Under the pieces are notes generated by a model. That model saw only the letters and a program-made list of their open reading frames with translations, had not been told where the DNA came from and ran no database searches. Below, one piece after another: positions 54,261 to 63,990 of a stretch of DNA of 64,000 nt. Position numbers and translations under genes: made by a program. The stretch comes from JAJRXK01 sp964593155 (GTDB lineage Bacteria > Krumholzibacteriota > Krumholzibacteriia > JAJRXK01). The DNA is taken from contig CAZQHE010000003.1 of assembly GCA_964593155.1 (NCBI GenBank), positions 1 through 64,000 on the forward strand. Direction: 5' to 3'. The first letter of the stretch is position 1. The number at the start of each line of letters is the position of its first letter.

Positions 54261-56942
54261 ATGGACACCACCGCCGACCGCACCGCCGCCCCTCCCTGGC
54301 AGAGGGACGTCGACGACGTCCTCGCGTCCTTCGACGTCGACTCCGAGCAGGGGCTCGATGCGCGTGCCGTCGAGAACCGCCGTCGGGAGTACGGCCCGAA
54401 CCAACTGCACGACGTCGAGCACGAGAGCACCCTCGGGATCCTCGTCCGTCAGTTCCGCAGCCTGATCATGCTCGTGCTGTTCGCCGCCGTCGTCCTGTCG
54501 GCGGCGTTCGGCAACACCATCGACGCGGCGGCCATCGCCGTGGCCATGCTGATCAACGCCGGAATCGGTTTCCTCACCGAGTTGCGGGCGTTGCGTTCGA
54601 TGGAGGCACTCCAGGAGCTCGACCGGCGTTTCGCCACCGTGCTGCGCGAGGGCGACCAGAGCGAGATCGAGGCCGAGGACCTGGTCCCCGGCGACGTCGT
54701 GCTGGTCGAGGCCGGCGACGTGGTCACCGCCGACATCCGGCTGGTCGAGGCGAACAACCTGCAGGTCGACGAGTCCGCGCTCACCGGCGAATCGGTCCCC
54801 GTGGGCAAACACCGCGATGCGGTCGAGCCCGAGACCCCGCTGTCCGAACGCAGCTGCATGCTCTACAAGGGCACGGCGATCACGCAGGGATCGGGGCGCG
54901 GCGTGGCCGTGGCCACCGGCATGCAGACCGAGATCGGCGGCGTCACCTCGCTGGTGAAGGAGGCCGAGAGCGAAGAGGACCCCCTGAGCCAGCGTCTGGA
55001 CGCCCTGGCCTCGCGCCTGGTCCAGGGCATCGTGGCCGTGGTGGTGATCGCCGGCGGCGCCGGCCTGCTCGCCGGCAAGGAACTGGTGTTCATGATCGAG
55101 ACCGCGGTCGCCCTCTTCGTGGCCGCCGTCCCCGAGGGCCTGCCGATCGTGGCCACCCTGGCCCTGGCCCGCGGTATGCACCGCATGGCCAAGCGCCACG
55201 CCCTGGTGCGTCGCCTGTCGGCCGTGCAGACGCTGGGCTCGACCAACGTGCTGCTCACCGACAAGACGGGCACGCTCACCGAGAACCTGATGACCGCCAC
55301 CGACCTGCGCCTCGACGACCGCCAAGTCGAGATCAGCGGAACCGGTCTGTCGACCCGCGGGGAGTTCAGCGTCGACGGCGACGAGATCGAACCCGACGAC
55401 GACCGGCTTCGCGAGGCGCTGCGCGTGGGTACGCTGTGCACCAACGCCAGCCTGGGCGACGACGGTGAGGCGACGGGCGATCCGACCGAGGTCGCCCTGC
55501 TCGTCCTCGGCGCCAAGGCCGGCCTCACCCGGGACGACCTGCTCGCCGAGAACGAAGAGGTCCACGAGCACGCCTTCGACCCGTCGATCAAGATGATGGC
55601 AACCGTCCACCGCACCGGCGAGGGTCACTTCGCCGCCGTCAAGGGAGCGCCGGAGGCCGTGCTCGAGGTCTGCTCGCGCGTCGTGACCGCCGAGGGCCCC
55701 CGCGAACTCGATGACGACGCGCGCGTGCGGTGGCGCGACGAGAACCACCGCCTGGCCTCGCAGGGCCGACGCGTGCTCGCACTGGCCCGGCGAGACCTCG
55801 ACGATCCCGACACCGACGACGTCTACGGCGATCTCGACCTGATCGGCCTGGTCGGACTGCTCGACCCGGTACGCGACGAGGTCCGGGCGCCGATCGAGAC
55901 CGCCCGTCACGCCGGCATCCGCGTGGTGATGATCACCGGCGATCAGCAGGAGACGGCCGTCGCCGTGGCCCGCGACCTCGAACTGCTCGAGGACGAGGGT
56001 CAGGACGTGGCCGGCAGCGAGATCCGCGGGCCCGACGACGCCGACGACGCCACCCGCGAGCGCCTGCTCGACGCCACGGTCTTCCACCGCGCCTCACCCG
56101 AACAGAAGCTCGACCTGATCGCCCTGCACCAGTCGGCGGGATCGGTCGTCGGCATGACCGGCGACGGCGTGAACGACGCGCCGGCCCTCGAGAAGGCCGA
56201 CATCGGAATCGCCATGGGAGAGCGCGGCGAGCCCGTGGCCGCTGATGCCGCCGACATCATCCTCGAGGACGACCGCCTCGACACGGTGGCCATGGCCGTC
56301 GAGCAGGGCCGGATCATCTTCGACAACGTGCGCAACTTCGTGGTGTACATGATCTCGGGGAACATCGGCGAGATCCTCATGGTGCTCCTGGCCGCGCTGG
56401 TCGGCGCGCCGCTGCCGCTGCTTCCCCTGCAGATCCTCTACATCAACGCGGTGAACGACATCTTCCCCGCCCTGGCCCTGGGCGTCGGGCCCGGCGGTGG
56501 GCACGAGATGGATGGCCCCCCGCGCGCGCCGGGCGAGCCGATCCTCACCCGCCGGCATTGGATCTCCCTGGCCGTGCTGGGCGCCGTGGTCGGACTCCCC
56601 GTGCTCGCGGGCTTCGCCTTCTGCCTCACCGTCCTGGACATGCCGGCCGCCGAGGCGACCACCGTCAGCTTCCTGGCCGTGGCCTTCGCGCGCTTGTGGC
56701 ACGTGTTCAACATGCGCGAGGCCGACTCCGACCTCTGGCGCAACCGCGTGACCACCAATCGCTGGGTGTGGGGTGCGCTCGTGCTGTGCGTGGGGCTGCT
56801 CCTGGCCGCCGCCCACGTGCCCGTGCTGGCCCGGGTGCTCGACGTCGTCCCGCCCGATCCGTCGACCTGGGCCCTGATCGTGGGCATCAGCCTGGTGCCC
56901 CTGCTGCTCGGGCAGATCCTGAAGGCCCTGCGCTGGGTCTGA
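54261..56942 (+). CDS. P2-type cation-transporting ATPase (Ca2+-ATPase-like)
   Basis: 893 aa, typical of P2-type pumps. Domains: cytoplasmic N-terminus, actuator with DESALTGESVPVG, membrane helix 4 with VAAVPEGLPIVATLALARG, phosphorylation site DKTGTLT (Asp334), KGAPEAVLEVC nucleotide domain, TGDGVNDAPAL hinge, membrane helix 6 with INAVNDIFPALALG (Asn and Asp as in SERCA Ca2+ sites), ten membrane helices. Probably exports Ca2+ or Mn2+ (inference; ion not fixed). Begins a plus-strand run of central metabolism and N-ATPase genes, 201 nt from the divergent primase-like gene. Confidence 0.9.
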   Translation: MDTTADRTAAPPWQRDVDDVLASFDVDSEQGLDARAVENRRREYGPNQLHDVEHESTLGILVRQFRSLIMLVLFAAVVLSAAFGNTIDAAAIAVAMLINAGIGFLTELRALRSMEALQELDRRFATVLREGDQSEIEAEDLVPGDVVLVEAGDVVTADIRLVEANNLQVDESALTGESVPVGKHRDAVEPETPLSERSCMLYKGTAITQGSGRGVAVATGMQTEIGGVTSLVKEAESEEDPLSQRLDALASRLVQGIVAVVVIAGGAGLLAGKELVFMIETAVALFVAAVPEGLPIVATLALARGMHRMAKRHALVRRLSAVQTLGSTNVLLTDKTGTLTENLMTATDLRLDDRQVEISGTGLSTRGEFSVDGDEIEPDDDRLREALRVGTLCTNASLGDDGEATGDPTEVALLVLGAKAGLTRDDLLAENEEVHEHAFDPSIKMMATVHRTGEGHFAAVKGAPEAVLEVCSRVVTAEGPRELDDDARVRWRDENHRLASQGRRVLALARRDLDDPDTDDVYGDLDLIGLVGLLDPVRDEVRAPIETARHAGIRVVMITGDQQETAVAVARDLELLEDEGQDVAGSEIRGPDDADDATRERLLDATVFHRASPEQKLDLIALHQSAGSVVGMTGDGVNDAPALEKADIGIAMGERGEPVAADAADIILEDDRLDTVAMAVEQGRIIFDNVRNFVVYMISGNIGEILMVLLAALVGAPLPLLPLQILYINAVNDIFPALALGVGPGGGHEMDGPPRAPGEPILTRRHWISLAVLGAVVGLPVLAGFAFCLTVLDMPAAEATTVSFLAVAFARLWHVFNMREADSDLWRNRVTTNRWVWGALVLCVGLLLAAAHVPVLARVLDVVPPDPSTWALIVGISLVPLLLGQILKALRWV

Positions 56943-57037
56943 TGGGGCAGACCCCCGCCCCCACGAGCGGAATCGACCCGAACGCCCGGCGCGCCCCGCC
57001 GGGTCTAGCTTCCAACGCCACCAGGAAAGGAGACGTC

Positions 57038-58054
57038 ATGAGCGAGACACGTGTGGGAATCAATGGTTTCGGACGCATCGGCCGCGCCGTCTTCCGTCAG
57101 GCCCTCGACCGGGACGACGTCACGGTCGTGGCGATCAACGATCTCGTTCCGGCGGACGACCTGGCCTACCTGCTGCGCTACGACACCGTCTACGGGCGTC
57201 TGGGATCCGACGTCGCCCTCGAGGACGGACAGCTCCGGGTGGGTGACCTGCGGGTGGCGGTGAGTTCGGAGAAGGACCCGTCGTCGATCCGCTGGTCCGA
57301 CCACGACGTCGACGTGGTCGTCGAGGCCACCGGTGCCTTCCGCGCGAGGGAGAAGGCAGCGGCGCACCTGCAGCACGCACCCCGGGTGCTGATCAGTGCC
57401 CCGTCGGACGACGCCGACGCACACATCGTGCACGGCGTGAACCACGACGTGTTCGATCCCGAGGCGCACCAGGTGGTCTCGGCGACCTCTTGCACCACGA
57501 ACTGTCTCGTGCCCATGCTCCACGTACTCGACGAGGCCTTCGGACTCGAACTCGCCACCTTCACCACCGTCCACGCCTACACCGCCAGTCAGACGCTGGT
57601 CGACACCGCGGCCCGCAAACGGCGCCGCGGCCGCGCGGCGGGGGTGAACCTGATCCCCACCTCGACCGGTGCGGCCAAGGCCAGCGAACGGGCCCTGCCG
57701 CACCTGGCCGGGCGAATCGAGGGCATGGCCATGCGCGCGCCGGTGCCCGTGGGCTCGGTGACCGATCTCGTCGCCCAGCTTCGCGACCCCGTCGACACGA
57801 AGAAGATCGTCAGTGCCTTCCGCACCGTGGCCCACGGGGCCCTGCAGGGCGTGCTGCGCCTCGAGGAGCAGGAGATCGTCTCGTGCGACATCGTCGGCGA
57901 CCCGCACAGCTGCGTGATCGACCAGGCGTCGCTGGGCGTCCAGGGCGATCACACCGCCAAGATCCTCGGGTGGTACGACAATGAATGGGGCTACTCGGCC
58001 CGATTGCTCGACCTGAGCGCGCACATGGCCGGTGTCGTCGGTACGAAGTCCTGA
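57038..58054 (+). CDS. gap: Glyceraldehyde-3-phosphate dehydrogenase, type I
   Basis: 338 aa. N-terminal ETRVGINGFGRIGRAVFRQAL (NAD site), INDL marking NAD+ preference, catalytic Cys in SATSCTTNCLVPML, HAYTASQTLVD, and the C-terminal WYDNEWGYSAR. Classical phosphorylating enzyme of glycolysis/gluconeogenesis; distinct from the type II-like protein at 27948. GGAAAGGAG site before the ATG. 95 nt after the P-type ATPase and 15 nt before the PfkB kinase. Confidence 0.97.
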   Translation: MSETRVGINGFGRIGRAVFRQALDRDDVTVVAINDLVPADDLAYLLRYDTVYGRLGSDVALEDGQLRVGDLRVAVSSEKDPSSIRWSDHDVDVVVEATGAFRAREKAAAHLQHAPRVLISAPSDDADAHIVHGVNHDVFDPEAHQVVSATSCTTNCLVPMLHVLDEAFGLELATFTTVHAYTASQTLVDTAARKRRRGRAAGVNLIPTSTGAAKASERALPHLAGRIEGMAMRAPVPVGSVTDLVAQLRDPVDTKKIVSAFRTVAHGALQGVLRLEEQEIVSCDIVGDPHSCVIDQASLGVQGDHTAKILGWYDNEWGYSARLLDLSAHMAGVVGTKS

Positions 58055-58069
58055 CCGGCGGAGAGCGCC

Positions 58070-59029
58070 ATGGGGACGATCGGCACCTTCACCCTGAACC
58101 CCGCGGTCGACAAGCACTGCGCCGTGGGTCGTGTCGTGCACGACCGCAAGCTGCGGACCCACGACGTCCGCTACGACCCCGGCGGCGGCGGGTTGAACGT
58201 CGCCCGCGCCGCGGCCGAGATCGGGGCGACCGCCCGGGCATTCTTCACGGCCGGCGGAGCCATGGGCGACCTGCTCCGCGAACTCCTCGCCGACGAAGGG
58301 GTGGAGCGCCACGCGATTCCGATCGCGGGCCTGACCCGCGAGAACCTGACGGTGATCGAGGAAGACACCGATCAACAGTTCCGCTTCACCATGCCCGGTC
58401 CGGAGCTGCGCGACGAGGACCTCGATCGCTGTCACGAGGCCGTGGTCGAGGTCCTCGACGACCTCGACGTGTTCGTGATCAGCGGCAGCGTGCCCGAGCA
58501 CTGCGATCCCGGGATCTACGCCCGCTTGCTGCGGACCGCGCACGATCACGACGTGCGTAGCGTCGTCGACACCAGCGGCCCGGCGCTGGAGGCGGCGCTG
58601 GCGGCCGGTCCGTCGTTGATCAAACCGAATCTGCGCGAACTCCGCTCGCTCACCGACGGCGATCTGCAGGACGACCGCGACATCGTCGACGCCGCCCGCT
58701 CCGTCGTGCGCGACCACGGCCTGGAAGCGGCCGTGGTGAGCATCGGCTCGGGCGGCGCCTTCCTCGTGACGGCCGACGACTCCGAACGCTTCCATCCACC
58801 CACGGTGCCCATCCGCAGCCGGATCGGTGCGGGCGACAGCATGGTCGCGGGGCTGGTCGTCCGACTGGCCGACGGCGCGGAGCTGCGCGACGCCGTGCGG
58901 TACGGCGTGGCCGCCGGCGCGGCCGCCGTCATCACGCCGGGCAGCGAGCTCTGCCGACGCGACGACGTGGAACGCCTCGCCGCCGGCATGCAGGAGCAGA
59001 ACACGGCACGACCGGGGGTCGACTCATGA
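58070..59029 (+). CDS. PfkB-family sugar-phosphate kinase (1-/6-phosphofructokinase-like)
   Basis: 319 aa. N-terminal FTLNPAVDKHC and DPGGGGLNVARAAAEIGATAR (family signature 1), VDTSGPALEAALAAGPSLIKPN, and the C-terminal ATP/anion-hole motif RSRIGAGDSMVAG with catalytic Asp. Fits 1-phosphofructokinase, 6-phosphofructokinase II or tagatose-6-phosphate kinase; I cannot choose. Stop overlaps the ppsA ATG (ATGA). Between gap and ppsA it supports a glycolytic role. Confidence 0.88.
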   Translation: MGTIGTFTLNPAVDKHCAVGRVVHDRKLRTHDVRYDPGGGGLNVARAAAEIGATARAFFTAGGAMGDLLRELLADEGVERHAIPIAGLTRENLTVIEEDTDQQFRFTMPGPELRDEDLDRCHEAVVEVLDDLDVFVISGSVPEHCDPGIYARLLRTAHDHDVRSVVDTSGPALEAALAAGPSLIKPNLRELRSLTDGDLQDDRDIVDAARSVVRDHGLEAAVVSIGSGGAFLVTADDSERFHPPTVPIRSRIGAGDSMVAGLVVRLADGAELRDAVRYGVAAGAAAVITPGSELCRRDDVERLAAGMQEQNTARPGVDS

Positions 59030-61404
59030 CCACGTGGATCCGATGGTTCGAAGACCTCGACTCCGACGACGTCGGGAGCGTGGGTGGGAAGAACGCCAAC
59101 CTGGGCGACATGATCCAGTCGCTGAAGAGCGAGGGGATCCGGGTGCCCGGTGGCTTCGCCACCACCGCGGAGGCCTACCGCGCGTTCCTCGACGCCAACG
59201 ATCTCGACGACCGTCTGACCGACGAACTGTCGAAGCTCGAGGAGGACGGTTCGAACCTCCGCGACGTGGGCGAGGCCTGCCGCCGGTCGATCGGGGAGGC
59301 CGAGTTCCCCGACGAAATGCGAACGGCGATCCGCGACGCCTACCGCGAACTCGGCGAACGCTACGAGACCGAGGACCTCGACGTGGCCGTGCGCAGCAGC
59401 GCCACGGCCGAGGACCTGCCCGAGGCCAGCTTCGCCGGCCAGCAGGAGACCTACCTCAACGTGAGCGGCGAGGACACCGTCCTGGCCGCCACACGGGACT
59501 GCATCGCCTCGCTCTTCACCGATCGCGCCATCAGCTACCGTCAGGAGAACGGCTTCGACCACATGAAAGTCGCCCTGTCGGTGGGCGTGCAGACGATGGT
59601 GCACTCCGACCGGGCCGGCTCGGGCGTGATGTTCAGCCTCGACACGGAGTCGGGCTTTCCCGACGTCGTCGTCATCGATGCCGCCTGGGGCCTGGGCGAG
59701 ACCGTGGTCCAGGGCTCGGTGAATCCCGACGAGTACCGCGTGTTCAAGCCCCTGCTCGACGTCGAGGAACTGCGGCCGATCATCGGCAAGGAGTTGGGGA
59801 CGAAGAAGTCGAAGATGGTCTACGCCGACGACGGCGACGAACCCACCAGGACGGTCGAGACCGACGACGACGAGCGGTCGAGCTTCGTCCTCGACGACGA
59901 CGAGATCCTCACCCTGGGCCGATGGGCCGCGACCATCGAGAAGCACTACGACCGGCCCATGGACATGGAGTGGGCCCGCGACGGCGACAGCGGCGAGCTG
60001 TTCGTGCTGCAGGCCCGCCCCGAGACGGTCCGGTCGACGGCCGAACCGGCCACCCTGAAGCACTACGCGCTGCAGGAGCGCGGGGAGGTCCTGACCACGG
60101 GCACCGCCATCGGGCAGGGAATCGCCGCCGGCGCCGTGCGGAGGATCGACGACGTCGACCAGATCGACCGCGTCGAGGAGGGCGACGTCCTCGTCACCGA
60201 GATGACCGATCCCGACTGGGTCCCGGCGATGCGCCGGGCGAGTGCGGTGGTCACCAATTCCGGCGGACGCACGTGCCACGCGGCCATCGTGAGCCGCGAG
60301 CTCGGCATTCCCGCCGTCGTCGGCACTGGCGACGCCACCGGCGCCCTGGAGGACGACACCGAGATCACCGTGTCCTGCGCCGAGGGCGACGAGGGCGTGG
60401 TCTACGAGGGTCGACTGGAGTTCGAGGAGACCGACATCGACCTCGACGACGTCCCCGACACGCGCACCGAGATCATGATGAACATCGCCAGCCCGGTGGC
60501 GGCTTCGCGCTGGTGGTCGCTCCCCTGCAAGGGCATCGGTCTGGCGCGCATGGAATTCGTGGTCAACAACACCATCCAGATCCATCCCATGGCGTTGATC
60601 CACACCGATCGGGTCGAGGACGACGAGGAACGTGAGCGTATCGCATGGATGACGCGCGGCTACGACGACCGCAGCGAGTACTTCGTCGAGCACCTCGCGC
60701 GCGAGATCGGCGGCATCACGGCCACGCGCTACCCCGACCCGGTGATCCTGCGCACGAGCGACTTCAAGACCAACGAGTACGCGCAGCTGATCGGCGGCCA
60801 ACACTTCGAGCCGGACGAGAACAACCCCATGCTCGGCGTACGCGGAGCGTCGCGGTACTACAGCGACCGCTACCGCGAGGGCTTCGCCCTGGAGTGCCGC
60901 GCCATCCGGCGCGTGCGCGAGGAGATGGGCTTCCGCAACCTCGTGGTGATGATCCCCTTCTGCCGCACCGTCGACGAGGCCGAGCGCGTGCTCGAGGTGA
61001 TGGCCGAACACGGACTGGAACGTGGACGCGAGGACCTGCAGATCTACGTGATGGCCGAGATCCCTTCGAACGTGATCCTGGCCGAGCGCTTCGCCGAGCA
61101 CTTCGACGGCTTCTCGATCGGCACCAACGACCTCACCCAGCTGCTGCTCGGCGTCGATCGGGACTCGGCCGAGCTGTCACACGTCTACGACGAACGCAAC
61201 GAGGCCGTGCGCGTCCAGATCCGCGAGCTGATCGACAAGGCGCACGAGGCGGGCTGCAAGGTGGGGATCTGCGGGCAGGCCCCCAGCGACCACCCCGGCT
61301 TCGCCGAGTTCCTGGTCGAGTGCGGAATCGACTCGATCTCGGTGAACCCGGACTCGGTGGTCGACGTGACCGGGAAGGTGGCCGAGGCGGAGCGGTCGTC
61401 GTGA
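59026..61404 (+). CDS. ppsA: Phosphoenolpyruvate synthase
   Basis: 792 aa, standard length. Converts pyruvate and ATP to PEP, AMP and phosphate. ATP-grasp region (VGGKNANLGDM, VAVRSSATAEDLPEASFAGQQ), swivelling phosphohistidine domain with GGRTCHAAIVSRELGIPAVVG, and the PEP/pyruvate domain with KGIGLARMEF, IGTNDLTQLLLGVDRD and GICGQAPSDHP (Cys for proton transfer). With nifJ and gap it completes a gluconeogenic route from acetyl-CoA/pyruvate. Coupled to the PfkB kinase; the intergenic gap of 150 nt downstream separates it from the N-ATPase operon. Confidence 0.97.
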   Translation: MTTWIRWFEDLDSDDVGSVGGKNANLGDMIQSLKSEGIRVPGGFATTAEAYRAFLDANDLDDRLTDELSKLEEDGSNLRDVGEACRRSIGEAEFPDEMRTAIRDAYRELGERYETEDLDVAVRSSATAEDLPEASFAGQQETYLNVSGEDTVLAATRDCIASLFTDRAISYRQENGFDHMKVALSVGVQTMVHSDRAGSGVMFSLDTESGFPDVVVIDAAWGLGETVVQGSVNPDEYRVFKPLLDVEELRPIIGKELGTKKSKMVYADDGDEPTRTVETDDDERSSFVLDDDEILTLGRWAATIEKHYDRPMDMEWARDGDSGELFVLQARPETVRSTAEPATLKHYALQERGEVLTTGTAIGQGIAAGAVRRIDDVDQIDRVEEGDVLVTEMTDPDWVPAMRRASAVVTNSGGRTCHAAIVSRELGIPAVVGTGDATGALEDDTEITVSCAEGDEGVVYEGRLEFEETDIDLDDVPDTRTEIMMNIASPVAASRWWSLPCKGIGLARMEFVVNNTIQIHPMALIHTDRVEDDEERERIAWMTRGYDDRSEYFVEHLAREIGGITATRYPDPVILRTSDFKTNEYAQLIGGQHFEPDENNPMLGVRGASRYYSDRYREGFALECRAIRRVREEMGFRNLVVMIPFCRTVDEAERVLEVMAEHGLERGREDLQIYVMAEIPSNVILAERFAEHFDGFSIGTNDLTQLLLGVDRDSAELSHVYDERNEAVRVQIRELIDKAHEAGCKVGICGQAPSDHPGFAEFLVECGIDSISVNPDSVVDVTGKVAEAERSS

Positions 61405-61554
61405 CACGCACCGTCCCCACTCGGGACATCCCCGACCGGACCGTCGGACCGCCCCTGCCCGGGCACCCGAACGCGTCCTGATGCGCACGCCCCCGGACCG
61501 TGCGCTATTGGTAGGGATCCCCGGAAAGCTCCGGGCCCCGCAGGAGACGATCGT

Positions 61555-62976
61555 ATGACCGACGACGCGCGACACAGGAACGAAGGGACCGTGGTCGCGA
61601 TCCGTGGCTCCGTCGTCGAGGCCCGATTTCCGCGCCGACTGCCGGCGGTCCACGAACAACTCGTCACCGGCGACGACCTGGACCTGACGGTGGAGGTCGC
61701 ATCGCACCGCGATGCGCACACGGTCCAGGGCATCGCCATGGGGCCGACCCGCGGCCTGCGACGCGGGTCGGCCGTACGCGCCACCGGGCAGCCGATCCGC
61801 GTGCCGGTCGGCGAATCCGTTCTGGGCCGAATGTTCAACGTCTTCGGCGAGCCGATCGACCACGGGGACCCCGTGGACACCGACCGCCGCCACTCGATCC
61901 ATCGCCTGCCCGTGCCCCTGGAACGCCGACGCGCGAGCGGCGAGATCTTCGAGACCGGCATCAAGGCCATCGACCTGCTGGCTCCCCTCGAGCTCGGTGG
62001 CAAGGCAGGGCTGTTCGGCGGCGCCGGTGTGGGCAAGACCGTGTTGATCATGGAGATGATCCACAACGTGGTCGGCCAGCACGGCGGGGTGAGCCTCTTC
62101 TGCGGAATCGGCGAGCGCTGTCGCGAGGGCGAGGAGCTCTACCGCGAGCTGCAGGAGGCCGATGTCCTCGGCGACACCGCGCTGGTGTTCGGCCAGATGA
62201 ACGAACAGCCCGGAGCACGCTTCCGCGTGGGGCTGGCCGGACTGACCATGGCCGAGCACTTCCGCGACCGCATGCAGCGCGATGTGCTGCTGCTCGTCGA
62301 CAACGTCTTCCGCTTCGTCCAGGCGGGCACCGAGGTCTCGGGGTTGCTCGGACGCGTGCCGTCACGGCTCGGCTACCAGCCCACGCTCGAGAGCGACCTC
62401 GCCGAGTTCGAAGAGCGCATCTGCAGCACCGACGACGGGTCCATCACCTCGATCCAGGCGATCTACGTGCCCGCCGACGACTTCACCGACCCCAGTGCCG
62501 TGCACGTCTTCAGCCATCTCTCGGCGTCGATCGTGCTGTCGCGCGATCGGGCGAGCCAGGGACTCTACCCCGCCATCGATCCCCTGCGCACGAATTCGTC
62601 GATGCTCTCGCCCGGGGTCGTCGGGGAGCGCCACTACGAGGTCGCGCGCGGCGTGCGGCGCACGTTGGCCGAGTACGACGACCTCAAGGACATCATCGCG
62701 ATGCTGGGCCTCGACCAGTTGTCGAAGGACGACCGACGCACGGTGGAACAGGCGCGTCAACTCGAGCGCTTCCTCACCCAGCCCTTCTTCGTGACGGAGC
62801 AGTTCACCGGCAAGTCCGGGGTCGCCGTATCGCGCGAAGAGGTCGTCGACGGCTGCGAGCGGATCCTATCGGGCGAGACCGCCGACCGCCACGAGCGCGA
62901 TTTCTTCATGATCGGCGCGATCGACGATGCCTCCGGAGAAGAGGCTCCGAAAGACGACGAGGAGGACACTTCGTGA
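61555..62976 (+). CDS. atpD: N-type ATP synthase, beta subunit
   Basis: 473 aa. Walker A GGAGVGKTV and DELTA-type region LLVDNVFRFVQAGTEVS (Walker B), VPSRLGYQPTLES and QAIYVPADDFTDPS as in beta subunits. The beta-first gene order (atpD-atpC-atpQ-atpR-atpB) is that of N-ATPases, a laterally mobile Na+- or H+-translocating family, and not of standard F-ATPases (which start with atpB or atpI). CAGGAGACGATCGT is the ribosome site. Overlaps atpC. Confidence 0.93.
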   Translation: MTDDARHRNEGTVVAIRGSVVEARFPRRLPAVHEQLVTGDDLDLTVEVASHRDAHTVQGIAMGPTRGLRRGSAVRATGQPIRVPVGESVLGRMFNVFGEPIDHGDPVDTDRRHSIHRLPVPLERRRASGEIFETGIKAIDLLAPLELGGKAGLFGGAGVGKTVLIMEMIHNVVGQHGGVSLFCGIGERCREGEELYRELQEADVLGDTALVFGQMNEQPGARFRVGLAGLTMAEHFRDRMQRDVLLLVDNVFRFVQAGTEVSGLLGRVPSRLGYQPTLESDLAEFEERICSTDDGSITSIQAIYVPADDFTDPSAVHVFSHLSASIVLSRDRASQGLYPAIDPLRTNSSMLSPGVVGERHYEVARGVRRTLAEYDDLKDIIAMLGLDQLSKDDRRTVEQARQLERFLTQPFFVTEQFTGKSGVAVSREEVVDGCERILSGETADRHERDFFMIGAIDDASGEEAPKDDEEDTS

Positions 62977-63374
62977 TGCATCTCCGATTGGTGGTCCCCA
63001 CCGGTTCCGAGGTCGACACCACGGTCCGCTACGTCTCGGCCGAAGGAGAGCACGGCGCCTTCGGAGTGTACCCGCACCACGTGGACTTCGCGGCTGCTCT
63101 CGTGCCGGGGATCGTCACCTTCACCCCCGAAAACGGGGGCTCGGCGACCGAACCCGAGGTCCTGGCCGTCGACCGCGGCACCCTGGTGAAGCGCGGCGAC
63201 GAGGTCTCGGTCGCCGTGTGGCGTGCGGTCCGGGGTCCCCTCGAGGACCTCGAACGCGTGGTGAACGAGGAGATGCTGGAGGTGTCCGCGCACGAGGCCC
63301 GGGCGCGCGACGCACTCGAGCGCATCCAGGCCGACTTCGTGCGCCGGTACGTGGACCTGGAGCGGGAGCGATGA
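62976..63374 (+). CDS. atpC: N-type ATP synthase, epsilon subunit
   Basis: 132 aa. N-terminal beta-sandwich (LRLVVPTGSEVDTTVRYVSAEGEHGAFGVYPHHVDFAAAL) and a C-terminal helix, as in epsilon subunits. The start is the ATG overlapping the atpD stop; a GTG at 62973 is an alternative. GGAGG 10 nt upstream. Overlaps the next ATG by the stop (ATGA). Confidence 0.9.
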   Translation: MHLRLVVPTGSEVDTTVRYVSAEGEHGAFGVYPHHVDFAAALVPGIVTFTPENGGSATEPEVLAVDRGTLVKRGDEVSVAVWRAVRGPLEDLERVVNEEMLEVSAHEARARDALERIQADFVRRYVDLERER

Positions 63375-63655
63375 CCGGAGAGGACTTCCGCCGATCGGTG
63401 GGCGGCAAGATCGCCCGGCGTCTGCGTGGCATGCGCGAGGGACGAGACGGCCACTGGTACTGGCTCGGCATGTTCGGTCTGGTCGGGTGGTCGGTGATGA
63501 TCCCCACCGTGCTGGGCATCGTGCTCGGCGTGCTGGCCGACCGCACGTGGGGCGGACAGACCTCGTGGACCCTCACCGGGCTGATCGTCGGGCTGGCCCT
63601 GGGCTGCGCCACCGCGTGGTACTGGGTCCGCCACGAGAGCCGCAAGGAGCGCTGA
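63371..63655 (+). CDS. atpQ: N-ATPase AtpQ (AtpI-like) membrane protein
   Basis: 94 aa with two hydrophobic segments (about 30-52 and 66-86) and a basic N-terminus. MIPTVLGIVLGVLADRTW and TLTGLIVGLALGCATAWYWV match the small AtpI-like/AtpQ proteins of the N-ATPase operon. Assembly or Mg2+ role unknown. Overlaps atpC by its ATGA. Confidence 0.78.
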   Translation: MTGEDFRRSVGGKIARRLRGMREGRDGHWYWLGMFGLVGWSVMIPTVLGIVLGVLADRTWGGQTSWTLTGLIVGLALGCATAWYWVRHESRKER

Positions 63656-63660
63656 TCACC

Positions 63661-63990
63661 GTGCCGTCGATCGTGTTGGTCCTGGGAACGTCCGTCGTGG
63701 CGGGGCTGCTGCTGGGCACCCTCTTCTTCGTCGGCCTGCGCTGGACCGTCGAGCGCCTGGGCCGCAGCGAGCACGCCGGCCGGTTGTTGCTGACGAGCGC
63801 CCTGCTGCGCTTCGCCGTGGTCGCGGTCGCCATGCTGGCGCTGGCCCGCTGGCATCCGGCCGCCGCCCCCACGGCCCTGCTCGGATTCGTGCTCGCACGC
63901 CTGGTCGTGGTCGGTCGCGGCACCCGGAATCCGCAGCCCGCGCGGGCTCCGGTGTCGCGCCGTCGTCCGGGAGGCCCGCCGTGGACATGA
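63661..63990 (+). CDS. atpR: N-ATPase AtpR membrane subunit
   Basis: 109 aa, three hydrophobic segments. GTG start 5 nt after the AtpQ stop. The segment GRLLLTSALLRFAVVAVAMLAL, with a membrane-embedded Arg, is typical of AtpR, proposed to contact the c-ring Glu. Stop overlaps the next start (ATGA). Confidence 0.78.
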   Translation: MPSIVLVLGTSVVAGLLLGTLFFVGLRWTVERLGRSEHAGRLLLTSALLRFAVVAVAMLALARWHPAAAPTALLGFVLARLVVVGRGTRNPQPARAPVSRRRPGGPPWT